In this document: positions 63,301 to 64,000 of the stretch, piece by piece
Position numbering within the stretch: position 1 is the stretch's first letter
How the letters are laid out: each line of letters opens with the position of its first letter
Assembly (NCBI RefSeq): GCF_000224145.3
Contig: NW_004190425.2
Span: forward strand, 554,271-618,270
From: Ciona intestinalis
Lineage: Eukaryota > Chordata > Ascidiacea > Phlebobranchia > Cionidae
Length of the DNA: 64,000 bases
Direction of reading: 5' to 3'
Program-made: the position numbers and the translations under genes
Notes under the pieces: generated by a model
What the model was told of the DNA's origin: nothing
The model's input: only the letters and a program-made list of their open reading frames with translations
Databases searched by the model: none

Positions 63301-63896
63301 TCTTTTATTTATTGTAACAATGACGTCTTTATTTTTTTCCTAAATTTTTTTCCCCTTTCACTGTAACAATGACGCCTTTTTTTAAATAGTTTTTTTCTTT
63401 CTAACCATATACAGGCCTATCACAATTTCTGCTTAAATATTTGTATTGGCAATTGTTTGTGTATGCACTTCATGCTTGTAAGTAACAAGTATAAAATATG
63501 GGCGTATGTCTCCTTGGGCAAGACACTTAACGACAACTGCTCCAACCCAGTAATCACATGGTAACTCATAAGCTGGCACAAGTGTATTACACAGAACACT
63601 CAGATTATAACGACTGTTTTCATGCCTAACTTTAAGATATTAGATTTTTTCAAGTTTGTTGCAGTTAATATGCAACTGTTTTAAAAAAAAGTTACCAAAT
63701 TTTGGGTATAGGTTTATATTATTATATTTTCTCCACTATAAAGTAAGTACCTGTTCATTATAGCACAACCTGAACCTTCACCAAGAGCTGCAGAATTTGG
63801 TTCATTCTTCGCCCAGTTAGTAAATTCAACGGGCCAGCCATCGTCCCATTTAAATGTCGTCACGATATCAGATGTTCCTTCATCATCTACTACCAC
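60339..63896 (-). CDS. Second mosaic lectin receptor, 3' part (paralogue)
   Basis: Exons, 5' to 3': 63751-63896, 63094-63256, 62455-62626, 61816-61986, 61276-61422, 60339-60607; 355 residues plus stop, and the gene continues past the window. Order: end of one CTLD (FKWDDGWPVEFTNWAKNEPN, CAIMN, PYICKQ), a complete CTLD (CDAGFFAYGTNCYFI, YECESRGASLASFH, LFIGLQS, DGEPNGQLKGEDC, WNDVDC, YVCKK), a trefoil exon (ECGYLSIEES, CLRRGCCYDP), a transmembrane helix (AGAIVGIIIGVLALIVIGGG) and a tail with GFDNPVVVINE. Exon phases and domain order equal CTLD11-12, trefoil and tail of the giant receptor, so the two arose by tandem duplication. The stop follows a possible GTTTGT donor, so the extreme C-terminus is uncertain. 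Confidence 0.9.
60640..60935 (-). repeat. SINE copy, tail partly duplicated
   Basis: Two tail starts (ATGAATAAATGAAACATG and ATAAATGAATGGAACTTACT) precede a body with GCCAGCTTACGAGTTACCAT; it ends before the head. Confidence 0.75.
61128..61245 (-). repeat. Family B element, reverse, partial
   Basis: TAACTGTTGTTTTTTCTGTA, AAAATATTTCTAAATCTTCA, GTAAAGTTATTATTATAATA. Confidence 0.7.
62138..62400 (+). repeat. SINE copy with head
   Basis: Head GCGCTGTGGCACATTTGGTT then AGCACGCCTACC; middle CAATTGCTCCAACCCAGTGG; tail shortened. Confidence 0.8.
62807..62960 (+). repeat. Family B element
   Basis: TAATAATAATCACTTTATTT start, CTTCCATTACGGTATCGAGA, ending GAAATAAGCATGGTAGC. Confidence 0.75.
63280..63390. 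repeat. Three direct copies of a short unit
   Basis: TGTAACAATGACGTCTTTTA is present twice and once as TGTAACAATGACGCC, each near T-rich tracts, in the intron after exon 63094-63256 in plus coordinates. Confidence 0.75.
63505..63625 (+). repeat. SINE fragment
   Basis: GTCTCCTTGGGCAAGACACT and GTAACTCATAAGCTGGCACA, with a deletion between. Confidence 0.65.
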
Positions 63897-63954
63897 CTGG
63901 TGGTGAATGACTGAATGTAACTTATTTATCCTCACGTTGACGGGCATCGATAGT

Positions 63955-64000
63955 TATAATATTACTATAATAATAGGGTTATTTGTGTCTTCGATTACGG
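63955..64000 (+). repeat. Family B element, cut by window end
   Basis: Only the first bases are inside: TTATTTGTGTCTTCGATTACGG. Confidence 0.6.

Overview
The window is animal nuclear DNA: AT-rich, with many short GT-AG introns, two 50-N assembly gaps, and coding exons that join in frame into recognisable animal families. Gene content (GABA-B receptor, acid-sensing-type channel, olfactomedin-domain protein, very large C-type-lectin mosaic receptor) and the repeats (tRNA-derived SINE, a MITE of about 200 bp whose ends read like TAGTAGGGTGGGG) suggest a tunicate, most probably Ciona. That species call is recognition, not a search result. All exon models below were made by eye from splice sites, reading phase and family similarity.

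Layout. (1) 1-8.7 kb, + strand: the 3' part of a GABBR1-like metabotropic GABA-B receptor gene; three of its exons occur twice around a gap, most likely an assembly artefact. (2) 9.1-13.0 kb, - strand: an eight-exon type II membrane protein with an olfactomedin domain. (3) 13.9-15.3 kb, + strand: a small secreted protein with one C-type lectin-like domain (CTLD), followed at 16.9-20.3 kb by a DEG/ENaC (ASIC-like) channel; between them lie decayed copies of pieces of both genes. (4) 20.75-24.8 kb, - strand: a membrane-anchored trypsin-like serine protease with a CCP (sushi) module. (5) 26.5-59.4 kb, - strand: one giant gene, modelled as 54 exons that stay in frame over 7,518 coding bases (2,505 residues): signal peptide, five CTLDs, two discoidin (F5/8C) domains, an LCCL domain, seven more CTLDs, a trefoil domain, a transmembrane helix and a short tail. 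(6) 60.3-63.9 kb, - strand: the 3' end of a second, paralogous receptor.

The most interesting result is how the giant receptor is built. A kringle is encoded by two exons sitting inside the second discoidin domain, and a fibronectin type II module sits inside the seventh CTLD. The kringle exons form a symmetric phase 1-1 cassette of 252 bases, so skipping them would leave an intact discoidin domain in frame. Six of the twelve CTLDs keep both EPN and WND sugar/calcium motifs and a seventh has EPN with WFD; the rest lack them. The two tandem receptors look like cell-surface pattern-recognition or adhesion proteins; that role is inference.

Introns and intergenic DNA are crowded with at least four repeat families: the tRNA-derived SINE, the palindromic MITE, a second short element resembling AACTTTATTTGTCTCTTCGA, and a short element near 85 bp. 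A hAT-like element carrying a 40-bp minisatellite lies in one intron of the giant gene.
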